DNA from: Pseudomonas psychrophila HA-4 | GTDB lineage: Bacteria > Pseudomonadota > Gammaproteobacteria > Pseudomonadales > Pseudomonadaceae | DNA length: 52,617 nt | Direction: 5' to 3' | Assembly: GCF_000282975.1 (NCBI RefSeq) | Contig: NZ_ALJC01000105.1 | Span: 1 to 52,617 of the forward strand | The notes under the pieces: generated by a model | Seen by the model: only the letters and a program-made list of their open reading frames with translations | The model's database searches: none | What the model was told of the DNA's origin: nothing | Made by a program: the position numbers and the translations under genes | In this document: piece by piece, positions 16,099 to 25,102 of the stretch | Layout of the letters: each line of letters opens with the position of its first letter | Numbering within the stretch: position 1 is the first letter of the stretch

Positions 16099-17589
16099 AT
16101 GCAAAACGACGGGAAAGTGGGGTCTGGACACAAGGCCCCTACAGAGTCCGCGATACATTCGCCGCTCACCCGCCTGCCTGTCATCCTGTTGCAGGTGCAT
16201 GACAAAGCCGCGCAACAGCTCAGGGGCGACTTGCAATTATTGTTCGACAACGCTGACGAAACATTGTTTGAAATGGCCGATAAGGCCCAGAACAACGCCG
16301 AGCAAAGCCTGTTTTTTGAAGCCATGCGTGATGTGCGGCTCAAGCGCAAACACATCGAGCGTGGGTTTCTTGAACGACTGTTTTACGCCTTTGTTAAGTT
16401 GTCCCAGCCTGATTCAAGGGAACGCTCACTGCCACTCCGTATACCGTTACCGAATGCGTTTTCGCTGATGAACAGTGGTTTTGAGCGCGATCAAATGATC
16501 AACTCGATGGTCGCCCACGTGCTTTCACGTGACCAATTGGCCCTCTGCCAATTGAGCACTCGCCTTAATACCCTGAGTTGGGTGGCGCTTGATGAGCACA
16601 ACAACCCACTTGGTCCGGCGATGCTCTGTGAGTATTTTTTGCAAGCTGAGCGTGATCAGGGCGTCGACCTCAAAGTCAAACTGATCATGTTGCAACTGTT
16701 CGAGAAGTACCTGCTCAGCCAAACCTCGCAACTTTACGCCGATGCTAACCAACTGTTAGTGGCGACAGGTGTGCTGCCCAACCTGCCGAACACGATCTCT
16801 TGTTGCAACTTAAGCACCGCGGCCCGCGTGCAAACCTCGGACGTGGCCGGGGAAGACGCGAGCCGCCTGGTCGGGCAGTTATTTGACTATATCGGCAGTG
16901 ACCAAACCCTTGCGCCTGCACTGAAACTACTGATCGGACAGTTGCAAGAGCCGATGCTCAAAATTGCCCAGCTCGACCCGAACTTCTTCAGCAGCGACAG
17001 CCATCCCGCCCGCTGCTTGTTGAACGTCATTGCCGATGTCGCTATTGGTTGGGACGACAGCGTCGATGTTCATGATGACCCGGTTTATCAACAGATTGAG
17101 CGTGTGGTGCGCCAACTTGCGCGTTGTTCATGTACCAACACCCCAGAATTGCTTGAGGACTTGTTGCATGACTTCTTGCGATTTACCCACGCCGAGCGGG
17201 GGCGTATCGAGCAGCTTGAACACCGCACTCGAGCCCGCGAGCAACTGCACGGGAACAAGGCTCGCTCTTTGCACGCTGGGCAACAGTCGTGGGTGGGGGA
17301 ACAAGATCACTTGGGCTTGCTGCTGGTCAGTCAGTTGCGTATCGGCACCTGGATTGAGCTTCAGGAAGACCAGGCCTGCAAGCTGCGATGCAAGCTGATT
17401 GCGATATTTGAGCCTGAAGGCCGGTATCTATTTGTTAACCGTGGGGGCATGAAAGTCGTCGAAAAGAGCCGATCTGACTTGATTGGGCAATTGCGCAGCG
17501 GGACGATACTACTGCTCGATGACCGTCTTCTGTTCGACCGTGCCCTAGCATCAGTGATCGGCAGCATGGGTCAATACAGTGAACATTGA
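16099..17589 (+). CDS. DUF1631 family protein
   Basis: A 496-residue cytoplasmic protein of unknown function, mostly predicted helix, matching the DUF1631 family in position and in its C-terminal block (GTWIELQEDQACKLRCKLIAIFEPEGRYLFVNRGG). That block resembles a small beta-barrel, PilZ-like fold in shape, but the c-di-GMP motif RxxxR is absent. Many DUF1631 members are longer, so this may be a shorter clade. ATG at 16099 follows GGAGG by 5 bases; the 14 codons upstream are not conserved-looking. It lies between nadC and ampD, as in P. aeruginosa (PA4523). Confidence 0.75.
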   Translation: MQNDGKVGSGHKAPTESAIHSPLTRLPVILLQVHDKAAQQLRGDLQLLFDNADETLFEMADKAQNNAEQSLFFEAMRDVRLKRKHIERGFLERLFYAFVKLSQPDSRERSLPLRIPLPNAFSLMNSGFERDQMINSMVAHVLSRDQLALCQLSTRLNTLSWVALDEHNNPLGPAMLCEYFLQAERDQGVDLKVKLIMLQLFEKYLLSQTSQLYADANQLLVATGVLPNLPNTISCCNLSTAARVQTSDVAGEDASRLVGQLFDYIGSDQTLAPALKLLIGQLQEPMLKIAQLDPNFFSSDSHPARCLLNVIADVAIGWDDSVDVHDDPVYQQIERVVRQLARCSCTNTPELLEDLLHDFLRFTHAERGRIEQLEHRTRAREQLHGNKARSLHAGQQSWVGEQDHLGLLLVSQLRIGTWIELQEDQACKLRCKLIAIFEPEGRYLFVNRGGMKVVEKSRSDLIGQLRSGTILLLDDRLLFDRALASVIGSMGQYSEH

Positions 17590-17682
17590 GTCTGTTGATC
17601 GTCCGAGTGGGCAGATAGCTGCCCATGGCTGTGCTCGGCGCGGCATACTGGGCCCTTTCGATTAAGCCGTTGAGGAGGCTGT

Positions 17683-18246
17683 ATGCAACTGGACCTGGCA
17701 AGCGGCTGGTGCCAAGGCGTGTGCCATTGCCCTTCACCTAACTTCAATACGCGCCCTGACGGCGAAATATCACTGTTGGTTATCCACAACATCAGCTTGC
17801 CTCCTGGGCAGTTTGGTACCGGCAAGGTGCAGGAATTTTTCCAGAACACGCTCGATGCCACCGAACACCCTTACTTCGAAGGCATCCGCGAACTAACGGT
17901 CAGTGCGCACTTTCTGATTGAACGTGACGGCAAAATCACTCAGTTTGTCTCCTGTCTTGATCGCGCATGGCATGCAGGGGTTTCACGTTTTGAGGGCCGC
18001 GAGACGTGCAATGATTTTTCGCTGGGGATAGAACTTGAAGGCACCGATGAACTGCCGTTCAGCGATGCGCAATATCAAGCGCTGATTGCCTTGACCCGGC
18101 AATTGCAGGCGGCTTACCCGGCGCTTACACAGCACAGAATCTGCGGTCATAGCGACATCGCGCCGGGGCGCAAGACGGATCCAGGCCCGGCTTTTGACTG
18201 GATGCGTTTTCGTGACGCATTGCATCACACAGGAGATAAACAATGA
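17683..18246 (+). CDS. ampD: 1,6-anhydro-N-acetylmuramyl-L-alanine amidase AmpD
   Basis: A 187-residue cytoplasmic zinc amidase that cleaves anhydromuropeptides during cell-wall recycling. By removing the AmpR-activating ligand it keeps chromosomal AmpC beta-lactamase low. The zinc ligands are His35 (VIHNIS), His156 (CGHSDIAPGRKTDPGP) and Asp166, matching His34, His154 and Asp164 of characterised AmpD enzymes. Glu and Lys of the catalytic region are present (GIELEGTDELPF, GRKTDPG). GAGGAGG precedes the ATG. It overlaps ampE by 4 bases, the standard ampDE operon. No defect is visible, so the protein should be functional. Confidence 0.97.
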   Translation: MQLDLASGWCQGVCHCPSPNFNTRPDGEISLLVIHNISLPPGQFGTGKVQEFFQNTLDATEHPYFEGIRELTVSAHFLIERDGKITQFVSCLDRAWHAGVSRFEGRETCNDFSLGIELEGTDELPFSDAQYQALIALTRQLQAAYPALTQHRICGHSDIAPGRKTDPGPAFDWMRFRDALHHTGDKQ

Positions 18247-19079
18247 GTTTTGTGGTGTTACTGCTGGCGATTCTGGTCGAGAAGTTCTCGGCCTTCCGTC
18301 AGCGTCTTCAGTGTGATGGCGGCTGGTTGCGCGAACTTCACAAACTGGAAAGCAGCCCCACACTCGGGAACAAGCCGTGGTGGGTGCTGACCATTCTGAT
18401 TGTTTTTCCGGTGGCCGTTCTCGGGTTGCTGCTGTGGGTTCTTGAACCGGTCGCCTATGGCCTGCTGGTTTTGCCCGTTCACCTAGTGGTGGTGATTTAC
18501 AGCTTGGGACGTGGCGATCTGCTCGCAGGGCTTGGGCCGATTCGTGACGCTTGGCGCCGTGGAGACCTGCAAGCCGGTGCGCATGTGGCTGAACGTGACA
18601 TCGGTGTCAGCGCTGACAGTGGCGAGCAATTGCTTGAGAAGGTGCAAAGCCATTTGTTATGGCAGGCCTATCAGAGTTTCTTTGCGGTGATCTTTTGGTA
18701 CTTCCTGCTGGGCCCGGTAGCAGCCTTGAGCTATCGCTTGCTGGCGCTGGCGGCAGAGCATGGCAAAAACCCTGAGCTGGTCGAGCGAGCGCAGCAACTG
18801 CGGCATGCCTTTGACTGGTTACCGGTGCGTTTGCTGGCGGCAAGCTTTGCGTTCGTGGGCAACTTTGCGGCGGTCAGCCGGGTGATGCTGCACGAATTGC
18901 TGAGCTGGGACATCAGCGCCGAACAGCTCATCAATAAAGCGGGGTGTGCGGCGGCAGAAATTCCAGCACCGCAAGTAGGGCCGGAAGGCGTTGCCAGCCT
19001 AGATACCTTGTGGGCATTGCTGCTGCGCGCGGCGGTGCTGTGGTACGCAGGGTTTGCGGTGTGGACGTTGTTGCTGTAA
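18243..19079 (+). CDS. ampE: Inner-membrane regulatory protein AmpE
   Basis: A 278-residue inner-membrane protein with about four membrane segments (near residues 45-65, 70-90, 145-170 and 255-278). It is the usual partner of ampD, starting inside its stop codon (ATGA). AmpE belongs to the CobD/CbiB-like group, and its biochemical role in beta-lactamase control is not settled. The opening MSFVVLLLAILVEKFSAFR with Glu13 matches the family. The stop at 19079 is followed by a long palindrome before the convergent tatD. Confidence 0.93.
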   Translation: MSFVVLLLAILVEKFSAFRQRLQCDGGWLRELHKLESSPTLGNKPWWVLTILIVFPVAVLGLLLWVLEPVAYGLLVLPVHLVVVIYSLGRGDLLAGLGPIRDAWRRGDLQAGAHVAERDIGVSADSGEQLLEKVQSHLLWQAYQSFFAVIFWYFLLGPVAALSYRLLALAAEHGKNPELVERAQQLRHAFDWLPVRLLAASFAFVGNFAAVSRVMLHELLSWDISAEQLINKAGCAAAEIPAPQVGPEGVASLDTLWALLLRAAVLWYAGFAVWTLLL

Positions 19080-19090
19080 CCCGCAATGGC

Positions 19091-19122
19091 CCTGTTGGAG
19101 CGAGCTTGCTCGCTCCAACAGG
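19091..19122. repeat. Perfect 15-bp palindrome (stand-alone short repeat)
   Basis: Two perfect 15-base arms, cctgttggagcgagc and its complement, with a 2-base centre sit between the convergent ampE and tatD stops. The sequence gttggagcgagcttgctcgc is a type I know to recur between genes in Pseudomonas chromosomes. It may serve as a bidirectional terminator-like structure. Confidence 0.85.
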
Positions 19123-19151
19123 ATGTGTTTATCGCGATACGGGCCGCAGGT

Positions 19152-19940
19152 TCATACGTTCTCTTCCCAGCCAAACAACTTACACGCATTTGCCGTGCTG
19201 GCTTGGGCCAACACCTCGGGACTTATCCCCATTACTTGCGCCAGTGCCTCGCCTATAGCCGGTAAATGAACCGGGCTGTTGCGCTGGTTGGGGTACATGA
19301 ACGGTGCCATGTCTGGCGAGTCGGTTTCGAGCACGATGGCGTCCAGCGGCAAGTCGACAATCACCTTGCGCAAGCGCAATGCCTGCGGCCAGGTCGCCGC
19401 TCCCCCAAGACCCAGTTTGAATCCCAACTTTATATATTCGCGCGCCTCTTCTCGGCTGCCCGCAAACGCATGAATGATTCCGCCGCGCTTTAGCCGAAAA
19501 CGCTTCAGTGTGGCGATCACTTGCGCATGGCTGCGTCGAACATGGAGTAAGGCGGGGAGGTTAGCCTCGGCTGCCAGTTTTAGCTGGGCTTCAAACACCT
19601 GCTGCTGACCCTCACGGTCCAGTTCCGGCAAAAAGTAGTCGAGGCCGATTTCGCCTACCGCACACAGCTGCGGGTGCCCGGCCAGACGGTCCAGCCATTG
19701 CGCCAGTTCAATCACGTGTTCAGCACGATGCTGATCCAGGTACACCGGGTGCAACCCGAAAGCGGCATAGAGCTGGCTGTCTGTCTGGACCAGATCCCAG
19801 AGCCGTTGCCAGTTGTGTTGATAAACACCCAGCACCACCATCTCCTTGACCCCCATCTCCCGACTGCGCGCAAGTACTGTGCGGCGGTCGGGGTCAAAGT
19901 CCGGGAAGTCGAGGTGGGTATGGGTGTCTATCAGGTGCAT
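19152..19940 (-). CDS. TatD-family metal-dependent hydrolase (DNase)
   Basis: A 262-residue TIM-barrel hydrolase. Metal ligands are visible in DTHTHLDF at the N-terminus, in the Glu of VGEIGLDYF, in HVRRSH and HAF further on, and in ETDSPDMAP near the end, which is the TatD order. Family members are 3'-5' exonucleases or D-aminoacyl-tRNA deacylase-like enzymes; the exact substrate here is unknown. It begins 2 bases after the cra stop with no Shine-Dalgarno site of its own, so it relies on translational coupling. Cra and tatD are often neighbours in pseudomonads. Confidence 0.92.
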   Translation of the reverse strand: MHLIDTHTHLDFPDFDPDRRTVLARSREMGVKEMVVLGVYQHNWQRLWDLVQTDSQLYAAFGLHPVYLDQHRAEHVIELAQWLDRLAGHPQLCAVGEIGLDYFLPELDREGQQQVFEAQLKLAAEANLPALLHVRRSHAQVIATLKRFRLKRGGIIHAFAGSREEAREYIKLGFKLGLGGAATWPQALRLRKVIVDLPLDAIVLETDSPDMAPFMYPNQRNSPVHLPAIGEALAQVMGISPEVLAQASTANACKLFGWEENV

Positions 19941-19942
19941 TG

Positions 19943-20941
19943 TCAGGAGGCCTGATGAATGCGCTGTTTAAAGGTGCGGGCAATCGCCTGGATACCGGGT
20001 TCGTAGCGCTGTTCTTCAATGGCCGCCAAGGCCAAATCCAGCGCCTTTTCGGCGATTAACTGATGCTGTTGGCCCATGGCATTCACCGGCAACGGCAAAA
20101 AATCCAGCAACTGGGTATCACCAAACGTAGCCAAGCGTCGAGGCGGCTTCTGGTCTGGGTGATCCAACAGCGCATCAAACATGCCTTGCAGCAATACGTA
20201 GGAGGTTGTGACCAGCGCTTCAGGAAAATGCCCAAGGCGTGCCAGCAACTCGTCAATGATGTGTCGGCCACATTCGCGGCTGAAAGCGACACCGTGCTCG
20301 ATCAGGATTTCGCCCTCAAAACCGTCGAGTGCCTGCTTGAAGCCCGCCGCCCGTGCCTGACTGACGCTCAGTTCCGGGCGGGCGCCGATCAAGGCGATTT
20401 GCTGAGGCATTGGCTGCAACAGGCTGCGAGTCAGTTGCAGGCTGGCTTCGCAGTCATCGCTGATAACCGAGCAAAACCGTGCAGGCTCCAAGGTCCGGTC
20501 AATCGCAATGATCGGCATGCCCAAATCTTGCAACTGACGGTAGCTGTCGTCTTCAGGCGGCAAGCAACTGGCCACAAACAGTGCATCGCAACGGCGGGCA
20601 CGAAACAGCTTGAGCAACTGGCGTTCGCTGTCGGGCGCGTCATCGGAGCTTGCGATCAGCAGTTGATAGCCGCGAGCGCGAGCACCTTGTTCGAGTTGCT
20701 TGGCGATGCGCGCATAACTTGGGTTTTCGAGGTCCGGCAAGATAAACCCCAGCGTGCGTGTGTGCCGGCTGCGTAGCCCGGCGGCTTGCGGGTTGGGGGT
20801 AAATCCATGTTCCTCGACGACAGCGCGTACGCGCTCGACCGTGCTGCTGCTGATGCGCTGCTGCTCGGCCTTGCCATTGATGACATAGCTGGCGGTCGTC
20901 ACTGAAACACCTGCCAGTTGTGCAATATCACTGAGCTTCAC
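19943..20941 (-). CDS. cra: Catabolite repressor/activator Cra (FruR), LacI family, GTG start
   Basis: A 332-residue DNA-binding regulator. The LacI-type helix-turn-helix is MKLSDIAQLAGVSVTTASYVINGKAEQQRIS, with the Cra-specific TTASYVINGKA recognition region. The rest is a periplasmic-binding-protein-like effector domain that senses fructose 1-phosphate, the product of the adjacent PTS. The start codon is GTG (20941) with AAGGAA upstream. It is divergent from fruBKA, and a 12-base operator matching the known Pseudomonas Cra target lies between them, so direct repression of the fru operon is very likely. Confidence 0.95.
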   Translation of the reverse strand: MKLSDIAQLAGVSVTTASYVINGKAEQQRISSSTVERVRAVVEEHGFTPNPQAAGLRSRHTRTLGFILPDLENPSYARIAKQLEQGARARGYQLLIASSDDAPDSERQLLKLFRARRCDALFVASCLPPEDDSYRQLQDLGMPIIAIDRTLEPARFCSVISDDCEASLQLTRSLLQPMPQQIALIGARPELSVSQARAAGFKQALDGFEGEILIEHGVAFSRECGRHIIDELLARLGHFPEALVTTSYVLLQGMFDALLDHPDQKPPRRLATFGDTQLLDFLPLPVNAMGQQHQLIAEKALDLALAAIEEQRYEPGIQAIARTFKQRIHQAS

Positions 20942-21282
20942 GCCGAAAATTCCTTATTTTTTGTAGTACGTGTCGACATTCTGGCCAATCCTAACCGATA
21001 AAGGCAGTCGATCATCGTCTGCCTTGTAGTCACTGTATTTTTTTGCAACATCACCCGGTTGACGTCGATCAAAGCGACAGGTTGGGCTTCAAGCGCGAGC
21101 GATTATGCAGTAACGTGCCGTTCATTCTTGATTAAACGTTTCAGCTCACATGTTTTAAGGCGCTTTCCTACGACAGCATGTGCTTGCCACACATCGGTTG
21201 ATCCACTTCGTGGGGGAGCGATCTAAGCTGACTTAATTCAAAACAATACCGAACGCCATTGAGCGTCGGAATAGGAGAACGC
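20942..21282. other. cra-fruB divergent control region
   Basis: 341 bases with no gene. On the plus strand a possible -35 TTGATT (21128-21133) overlaps the Cra operator, with an AT-rich tgttttaa 17 to 19 bases later as a weak -10, so Cra binding would block polymerase. Downstream of it is a leader of roughly 110 bases ending in AGGAG before fruB. I recognise no riboswitch. The segment nearest cra (20942-21060) holds TTTTTT runs and must carry the cra promoter. Confidence 0.6.
21132..21143. promoter_or_regulatory. Cra (FruR) operator
   Basis: TTAAACGTTTCA is, as I recall it, the exact core target described for Pseudomonas putida Cra in front of fruB, and is close to the E. coli consensus TGAAACGTTTCA. 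It lies about 140 bases before fruB and about 190 before cra. Binding is expected to repress fruBKA until fructose 1-phosphate accumulates. Confidence 0.88.
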
Positions 21283-24147
21283 ATGCTCGAGCTCACCATA
21301 GAGCAGATTTCCATGGGCCAAACGGCTGTGGATAAGTCTGCGGCGTTGCAACTGCTGGCCGATAAACTAGTTGCCGATGGCTTGGTGGCCGAAGGTTATC
21401 TGAATGGCTTGCAAGCGCGTGAGGCTCAGGGTTCAACCTTTTTGGGTCAAGGTATTGCCATTCCTCATGGCACCCCAGAAACCCGGGACTTGGTCCACGC
21501 CACGGGTGTGCGCTTGTTGCAGTTTCCGCAGGGCGTGGACTGGGGGGATGGCCAAATCGTGTACCTGGCGATTGGTATTGCGGCCAAATCCGACGAGCAC
21601 CTGCGTTTATTGCAACTGCTGACCCGTGCACTGGGCGAAACCGATCTGGGCGAAGCCCTGCGACGCGCCAACTCGGCCGAGGCCTTGCTCAAACTGTTGC
21701 AAGGCGCACCGCAAGAACTGGCGCTGGACGCTCAGATGATTGGTCTTGGGGTGTCAGCCGATGACTTCGAGGAGCTAGTTTGGCGCGGTGCTCGCCTGTT
21801 GCGTCAGGCGGACTGTGTAAGCAACGGCTTTGCCGCCGTGCTGCAACAAGTGGAAGCACTGCCGCTGGGTGATGGCCTGTGGTGGCTGCACAGCGAACAA
21901 ACGGTCAAGCGCCCGGGGCTGGCGTTTGTCACGCCCGACAAACCGATTCGTTATTTGGGCCAGCCGCTCAGTGGTTTGTTCTGTCTGGCCAGTTTGGGCG
22001 AGGCGCATCAAGCCCTGCTCGAACGCCTGTGTGCCCTCTTGATTGAAGGGCGTGGACATGAGCTGGGGCGTGCCACCAGTCGACGTGCCGTGCTTGAGGT
22101 TCTGGGTGGCGAATTACCGGCTGACTGGCCGAGTGCGCGCATCACTTTGGCCAATGCCCACGGTTTGCACGCCCGCCCGGCAAAAATTCTCGCGCAATTG
22201 GCCAAGAGTTTTGACGGCGACATTCGCGTCAGAATCCTTGACGGCCAAGAGTCGAGCGCTGTGTCTGCCAAGAGTTTGAGCAAACTGCTCAGCCTGGGCG
22301 TGCGTCGTGGTCAGGTGCTGGAGTTTGTCGCCGAGCCGACGATTGCCAATGATGCTTTGCCGGCGATTCTTGCCGCAGTCGAACAAGGCCTGGGCGAAGA
22401 AGTCGAGCCGTTGCCACTCTTGGTCGATGCGGCACCTGAAGTCGCAGAAATTGCCGCTGTGATGACTGCCCCGATCGCGGGCAGCGTGCTGCAAGCGATC
22501 CCGGCGGCGCCCGGCATCGCCATCGGCCCGGCACACATTCAAGTGCTGCAAGTGTTCGATTACCCGCTGCGTGGCGAGTCTTCGACGATCGAGCGTGAAC
22601 GTCTGCAAAAAGCCTTGGCCGAGGTGCGCCAAGACATTGAGGGTCTGATCCAGCGCAGCCAGTCCAAGGCCATCCGCGAGATTTTTATCACCCACCAAGA
22701 AATGCTCGACGACCCAGAGTTGACTGACGAAGTCGATTCGCGTCTCAAACAGGGCGAAAGTGCCGAGGCCGCGTGGATGGCGGTCATCGAAGCCGCTGCC
22801 CGTCAGCAGGAATCGCTGCAGGACGCCTTGTTGGCCGAACGTGCGGCGGACCTGCGTGACATCGGTAGACGGGTATTGGCGCAGCTGTGCGGTGTCGAAA
22901 CCCTGGCCGAACCCGATCAACCTTACGTGCTGGTAATGGACGAAGTGGGCCCCTCTGATGTGGCGCGTCTGGACCCAGCGCGGGTCGCGGGCATCTTGAC
23001 GGCACGAGGCGGGGCGACTGCGCACAGTGCCATCGTCGCCCGCGCCTTGGGTATTCCAGCCTTGGTGGGTGCCGGCGATTCGGTTCTGTTGCTGGCCCCG
23101 GGCACCCAATTGCTGATTGACGGCCAGCGCGGTCGCTTGCACGTGGCGCCTGATGCAGAGGCTTTGCAGCGCGCGACTGACGAACGCGATAGCCGTGAAC
23201 AGCGCTTGTTGGCCGCCTCGGCGTTGCGCCATCAAACCGCCGTGACCCAGGACGGGCATGCGGTTGAAGTGTTCGCCAATATCGGCGAAAGCAAAGGTGT
23301 GGCGGCTGCGGTCGAGCAGGGCGCGGAAGGCATTGGCCTGCTGCGTACCGAGTTGATTTTCATGGCGCACTCTCAAGCACCGGACGAGGCCACTCAGGAA
23401 GCCGAGTACCGTCGCGTGCTCGACGGCCTGGATGGACGGCCTTTGGTGGTGCGTACGCTGGACGTGGGCGGCGACAAGCCTTTGCCGTACTGGCCGATCG
23501 AGAAAGAAGAAAACCCGTTTCTCGGTGTGCGCGGTATTCGCCTGACATTGCAACGCCCGCACGTGATGGAAAGCCAACTGCGCGCCTTGTTGCGCTCGGC
23601 TGACAACCGCCCGCTGCGCATCATGTTCCCGATGGTGGGCAGCGTGGCTGAGTGGCGGGCAGCGCGAGACATGACCGAGCGCCTGCGTCTGGAAATTCCG
23701 GTGGCTGACTTACAACTGGGGATCATGATCGAAGTACCGTCCGCAGCATTGCTGGCCCCGGTACTGGCCAAGGAAGTCGACTTTTTCAGCGTTGGCACCA
23801 ACGATTTGACTCAGTACACATTGGCGATCGACCGTGGCCACCCGACCTTGTCGGCTCAGGCAGACGGCTTACACCCGGCAGTCTTGCAACTGATCGACAT
23901 CACCGTGCGCGCGGCCCATGCCCACGGCAAATGGGTCGGTGTGTGCGGCGAGTTGGCGGCGGATCCTTTGGCCGTGCCGGTGCTCGTAGGGCTTGGTGTG
24001 GATGAACTCAGCGTGTCGGCACGCAGCATTCCTGAAGTAAAAGCGCGGGTGCGTGAGCTGAGCATGGAGCGTCTTAAAACCTTGGCCGAACAGGCCCTGA
24101 GCGTCGGCAGCCCAGACGAAGTTCGCGCATTGGTGGAGGCGCTCTAA
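21283..24147 (+). CDS. fruB: Fructose PTS multiphosphoryl protein (EIIA-HPr-EI), FruB
   Basis: A 954-residue fusion that carries the whole soluble phosphate relay of the fructose phosphotransferase system. Domains in order: EIIA-Fru at about 1-145 with phospho-His62 (IAIPHGTPE); a linker; HPr at about 280-370 with His296 (HGLHARPAKIL); enzyme I at about 410-954 with His581 (GGATAHSAIVARALGIPALVG) and PEP-binding motifs (GLLRTELIFM, FFSVGTNDLTQYTLA, GVCGELA). Phosphate passes from PEP through EI, HPr and EIIA to FruA. ATG at 21283 has AGGAG 5 bases upstream; the longer frame would use a TTG. fruK overlaps its stop by one base. Confidence 0.97.
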   Translation: MLELTIEQISMGQTAVDKSAALQLLADKLVADGLVAEGYLNGLQAREAQGSTFLGQGIAIPHGTPETRDLVHATGVRLLQFPQGVDWGDGQIVYLAIGIAAKSDEHLRLLQLLTRALGETDLGEALRRANSAEALLKLLQGAPQELALDAQMIGLGVSADDFEELVWRGARLLRQADCVSNGFAAVLQQVEALPLGDGLWWLHSEQTVKRPGLAFVTPDKPIRYLGQPLSGLFCLASLGEAHQALLERLCALLIEGRGHELGRATSRRAVLEVLGGELPADWPSARITLANAHGLHARPAKILAQLAKSFDGDIRVRILDGQESSAVSAKSLSKLLSLGVRRGQVLEFVAEPTIANDALPAILAAVEQGLGEEVEPLPLLVDAAPEVAEIAAVMTAPIAGSVLQAIPAAPGIAIGPAHIQVLQVFDYPLRGESSTIERERLQKALAEVRQDIEGLIQRSQSKAIREIFITHQEMLDDPELTDEVDSRLKQGESAEAAWMAVIEAAARQQESLQDALLAERAADLRDIGRRVLAQLCGVETLAEPDQPYVLVMDEVGPSDVARLDPARVAGILTARGGATAHSAIVARALGIPALVGAGDSVLLLAPGTQLLIDGQRGRLHVAPDAEALQRATDERDSREQRLLAASALRHQTAVTQDGHAVEVFANIGESKGVAAAVEQGAEGIGLLRTELIFMAHSQAPDEATQEAEYRRVLDGLDGRPLVVRTLDVGGDKPLPYWPIEKEENPFLGVRGIRLTLQRPHVMESQLRALLRSADNRPLRIMFPMVGSVAEWRAARDMTERLRLEIPVADLQLGIMIEVPSAALLAPVLAKEVDFFSVGTNDLTQYTLAIDRGHPTLSAQADGLHPAVLQLIDITVRAAHAHGKWVGVCGELAADPLAVPVLVGLGVDELSVSARSIPEVKARVRELSMERLKTLAEQALSVGSPDEVRALVEAL

Positions 24148-25091
24148 TGGCCAAGATTCTAACGATTACCCTTAACCCAGCCCTGGACTTGACCGTGCGC
24201 TTGCCGCAGTTGGAGCCCGGTGAAGTCAATCGCAGCCAAGCGTTGCAGACCCATGCAGCGGGCAAGGGCGTCAACGTTGCCCAAGTGCTGGCTGACCTAG
24301 GTCATAAAGTGACGGTGAGTGGCTTTTTGGGGGAAGACAATCAACAAGCGTTTAGCGCCTTGTTTACGCGACGTGGTTTTGCCGATGCCTTTATTCGCGT
24401 GCCTGGCGAAACCCGCAGCAACATCAAACTTGCGGAAGATGACGGCCGGGTCACTGACATCAACGGTCCGGGGCCGCATGTCAATGATCTCGCGCAACAG
24501 GCGCTACTCGACAAACTCGATCAAATTGCCGCCAGCCATGACGCTGTCGTGGTGGCAGGCAGCTTGCCGCGAGGGATTAGAGCGCAGTGGTTGCGCGAGT
24601 TGGTACTGCGCCTTAAGGCTCTCGGCCTGAAAGTGATATTGGATACCAGCGGTGAGGCTTTGAAAGAAGGCCTGAGCGCTGGACCATGGTTGGTCAAGCC
24701 CAACGGCGAAGAGCTCAGCGAAGCGCTGGGAAGCCCGGTCGACAGCGTGGAGTCCCAAGTGGCCGCGGCCACTCACTTACAGACCCTGGGGATTTCCCAT
24801 GTCGTGGTGTCTCACGGTGCGGACGGCGTGAATTGGTTCAGTCGTGGCGCCCAAACCTTGCATGCACAGCCGCCCAAAGTACGCGTGGCAAGCACCGTCG
24901 GGGCAGGTGATTCGCTGCTGGCGGGCATGGTGCATGGCTTGATCAGCGGTCATAGCCCGGAACAGACCTTGCGCACCGCGACCGCCATTGCGGCAATGGC
25001 GGTCACCCAAATCGGCTTTGGCATCAGCGACGCAATGCAGTTAACGACGCTTGAAAATGGCGTCGACGTGCGCGCCCTGACAAAAGAATAA
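24147..25091 (+). CDS. fruK: 1-phosphofructokinase
   Basis: A 314-residue PfkB-family sugar kinase that converts fructose 1-phosphate to fructose 1,6-bisphosphate. Signatures are the N-terminal ILTITLNPALDLTV, the substrate-site HAAGKGVNVAQVL, and the C-terminal PfkB motif AGDSLLAGMVHG with the catalytic Asp at about residue 254. The ATG uses the last base of the fruB stop (TAATG), so translation is coupled. By removing fructose 1-phosphate it resets Cra repression. Length is standard. Confidence 0.96.
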   Translation: MAKILTITLNPALDLTVRLPQLEPGEVNRSQALQTHAAGKGVNVAQVLADLGHKVTVSGFLGEDNQQAFSALFTRRGFADAFIRVPGETRSNIKLAEDDGRVTDINGPGPHVNDLAQQALLDKLDQIAASHDAVVVAGSLPRGIRAQWLRELVLRLKALGLKVILDTSGEALKEGLSAGPWLVKPNGEELSEALGSPVDSVESQVAAATHLQTLGISHVVVSHGADGVNWFSRGAQTLHAQPPKVRVASTVGAGDSLLAGMVHGLISGHSPEQTLRTATAIAAMAVTQIGFGISDAMQLTTLENGVDVRALTKE

Positions 25092-25102
25092 GAGGGATAC
25101 AC

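Noticed and set aside
22114..23577. 487-codon open frame on the minus strand
   Set aside because: It is antisense to the EI part of fruB, which has unmistakable PTS motifs. High-GC genes often leave the opposite strand open; the translation shows no family features.
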